A stretch of DNA of 7,261 bases from an uncultured Gammaproteobacteria bacterium (GTDB lineage: Bacteria; Pseudomonadota; Gammaproteobacteria; Pseudomonadales; Pseudohongiellaceae), in NCBI GenBank assembly GCA_903889815.1, contig CAISYX010000104.1:1-7261 (forward strand), in the 5' to 3' direction. The position numbers and the translations under genes are program-made. This document shows positions 7,009 to 7,261 of this stretch, piece after piece; the stretch's first letter is position 1, and each line of letters begins with the position of its first letter. The notes beneath the pieces were generated by a model. That model had not been told where the DNA came from, ran no database searches, and saw nothing but the letters and a program-made list of their open reading frames with translations.

Positions 7009-7037
7009 AACATTGGCCGGGCCTCCATCGGGGGAGA
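7005..7037 (-). promoter_or_regulatory. Candidate ANTAR-protein binding element (two hexaloop hairpins)
   Basis: Known ANTAR targets are two adjacent hairpins with six-base loops having A at position 1 and G at position 4, the second often overlapping the terminator. Here the transcript can form a 5-bp stem (one G-U pair) at 7037-7022 with loop CCCGAT (G4 present, C at 1). After a 3-base linker it can form a short imperfect stem at 7018-7005 with loop AATGTT (A1 and G4 present) that uses the first four bases of the terminator. The second stem has a C-C mismatch, and the first competes with the 8-bp stem at 7018-7049, so this is a suggestion only. Confidence 0.35.
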
Positions 7038-7049
7038 GTGTGAGGCCCG
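7018..7049 (-). repeat. Leader hairpin 2 (8-bp perfect stem)
   Basis: CGGGCCTC (7049-7042) pairs with GAGGCCCG (7025-7018) around a 16-base C-rich loop. It lies 9 bases before the terminator stem and is G+C-rich, so it should be stable in RNA. It may be the regulatory stem itself or the alternative fold to the two hexaloop hairpins. Confidence 0.6.
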
Positions 7050-7051
7050 CA

Positions 7052-7080
7052 AAGAACTCAGGAAGAGGAGTAAAGTTCTC
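7052..7080 (-). repeat. Leader hairpin 1 at the predicted transcript 5' end
   Basis: GAGAACT (7080-7074) pairs with AGTTCTT (7058-7052), 7 bp including one G-U, around a 15-base pyrimidine-rich loop containing CTCCTC. It would form the first bases of the sigma-54 transcript. It may protect the 5' end or take part in antitermination. Confidence 0.5.
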
Positions 7081-7091
7081 ACTCTTGACAA

Positions 7092-7107
7092 TGCATGTGT
7101 CGTGCCA
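7092..7107 (-). promoter_or_regulatory. Sigma-54 (RpoN) promoter of nasA
   Basis: The - strand reads TGGCACGACACATGCA, against the consensus TGGCACGNNNNTTGCW. All fixed positions match except one T replaced by A. The GG (7106-7105) and GC (7094-7093) doublets are exactly 10 bases apart, as sigma-54 requires. Nitrogen-assimilation genes are classic sigma-54/NtrC targets, and the promoter sits ahead of an attenuated leader of nasA. Predicted start of transcription is near 7081. Confidence 0.88.
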
Positions 7108-7113
7108 GTCCTT

Positions 7114-7164
7114 GCCCGCCGCCTGCGCGACCCGGCAGGGCGCTGCGCAAGGCAGGTGGCGGGC
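7114..7164. repeat. 13-bp imperfect inverted repeat upstream of the sigma-54 promoter
   Basis: GCCCGCCGCCTGC (7114-7126) and GCAGGTGGCGGGC (7152-7164) are complementary at 12 of 13 positions, the exception being G opposite T, around 25 bases. No T run follows on either strand. It fills the gap between the candidate NtrC site and the promoter. It could be a DNA structure, a regulator site or the remains of a terminator; the role is unknown. Confidence 0.5.
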
Positions 7165-7192
7165 TGCGAGGTGCCGCAGCGGCGCCTTTTCG

Positions 7193-7209
7193 TGCGCTAC
7201 ATTTGTGCA
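7193..7209 (-). promoter_or_regulatory. Candidate NtrC enhancer site
   Basis: The - strand reads TGCACAAATGTAGCGCA. Against the NtrC dyad TGCACCNNNNNGGTGCA it matches 9 of 12 fixed positions with the right spacing. Its centre is about 120 bases upstream of the predicted start, a usual distance for NtrC enhancers. NtrC often binds paired sites; a clear second one was not found in the part of the upstream region present. Binding is inferred. Confidence 0.5.
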
Positions 7210-7261
7210 GATGGCACCAGAAGTGGGCGTCAGCGGCGGCGCGGGCTCTGGAAGAAAACCC

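Larger units (their letters stand above)
6895..7081 (-). promoter_or_regulatory. nasA transcribed leader with attenuator
   Basis: If transcription begins about 12 bases past the sigma-54 -12 element (near 7081), the nasA mRNA has a leader of roughly 187 nt. It carries, in order, a hairpin at 7052-7080, a hairpin at 7018-7049, and an intrinsic terminator at 6971-7008, then about 76 bases to the start codon. No leader-peptide ORF with regulatory codons is evident. The arrangement resembles nitrate-responsive leaders controlled by NasR (Klebsiella nasF) and NasT (Azotobacter, Pseudomonas), ANTAR-domain proteins that prevent termination when nitrate or nitrite is present. Confidence 0.8.

Noticed and set aside
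7170..7190. Hairpin GGTGCC/GGCGCC followed by TTTT on the + strand, terminator-like
   Set aside because: The stem is only 6 bp with a G-U pair, the T run is short, and no + strand gene ends before it.
7079..7261. An open - strand frame running in from the window edge
   Set aside because: About 60 codons of low-complexity Ala/Arg/Pro-rich sequence that pass through the sigma-54 promoter and candidate NtrC site; no family resemblance.
7211..7261. Possible start of a divergent + strand gene (ATG at 7211)
   Set aside because: Only 17 codons are visible, there is no ribosome site, and the sequence is not recognisable. It cannot be supported without the sequence beyond the window.

Overview
This is a G+C-rich bacterial chromosomal window with five protein-coding genes. 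Two lie on the + strand and three on the - strand, and they form three units. The gene families, the sigma-54 promoter and the attenuated nitrate-assimilation leader point to a proteobacterium, probably a free-living gammaproteobacterium. Genus cannot be read from the sequence alone.

Unit 1 (+, about 99-3256) is a two-gene operon: a secreted DUF4159-family protein, then, after a 20-base gap, a 12-TM MMPL/RND-superfamily exporter of 762 residues. Their job is not known. Pairing suggests a shared role in the envelope.

Unit 2 (-, 3240-3972) is a compact toxin-antitoxin module in toxin-first order: a Gp49/HigB-like (RelE/ParE superfamily) toxin and an XRE/HigA2-like antitoxin, with overlapping reading frames. 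Its promoter has an inverted repeat filling the -35/-10 spacer, a likely autoregulatory operator. The antitoxin's 3' end overlaps the exporter's 3' end by 17 bases, tail to tail. The module looks like an accessory insertion between two metabolic/envelope units; base composition within it is visibly less G+C-rich than in nasA. About 260 bases of non-coding DNA (3973-4230) separate it from nasA.

Unit 3 (-, 4231 to about 7209) is the assimilatory nitrate reductase nasA (887 aa, with a C-terminal [2Fe-2S] BFD-like domain) and an elaborate control region. Reading toward the gene there is a candidate NtrC enhancer site (7193-7209), a near-consensus sigma-54 promoter (7092-7107), a leader of roughly 190 nt with several hairpins, and a textbook intrinsic terminator (6971-7008) placed before the nasA start. 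This is the layout of NasR/NasT (ANTAR-protein) antitermination: nitrogen limitation would start transcription, and nitrate would allow read-through. Two small hexaloop hairpins just before the terminator, the second overlapping its 5' arm, are a candidate ANTAR binding element. The regulators, nitrite reductase and nitrate transporter are not in the window.

No tRNA, rRNA, CRISPR array, insertion sequence or phage gene was found. The most informative part of the window is the nasA leader; the least understood is the DUF4159-MMPL pair.
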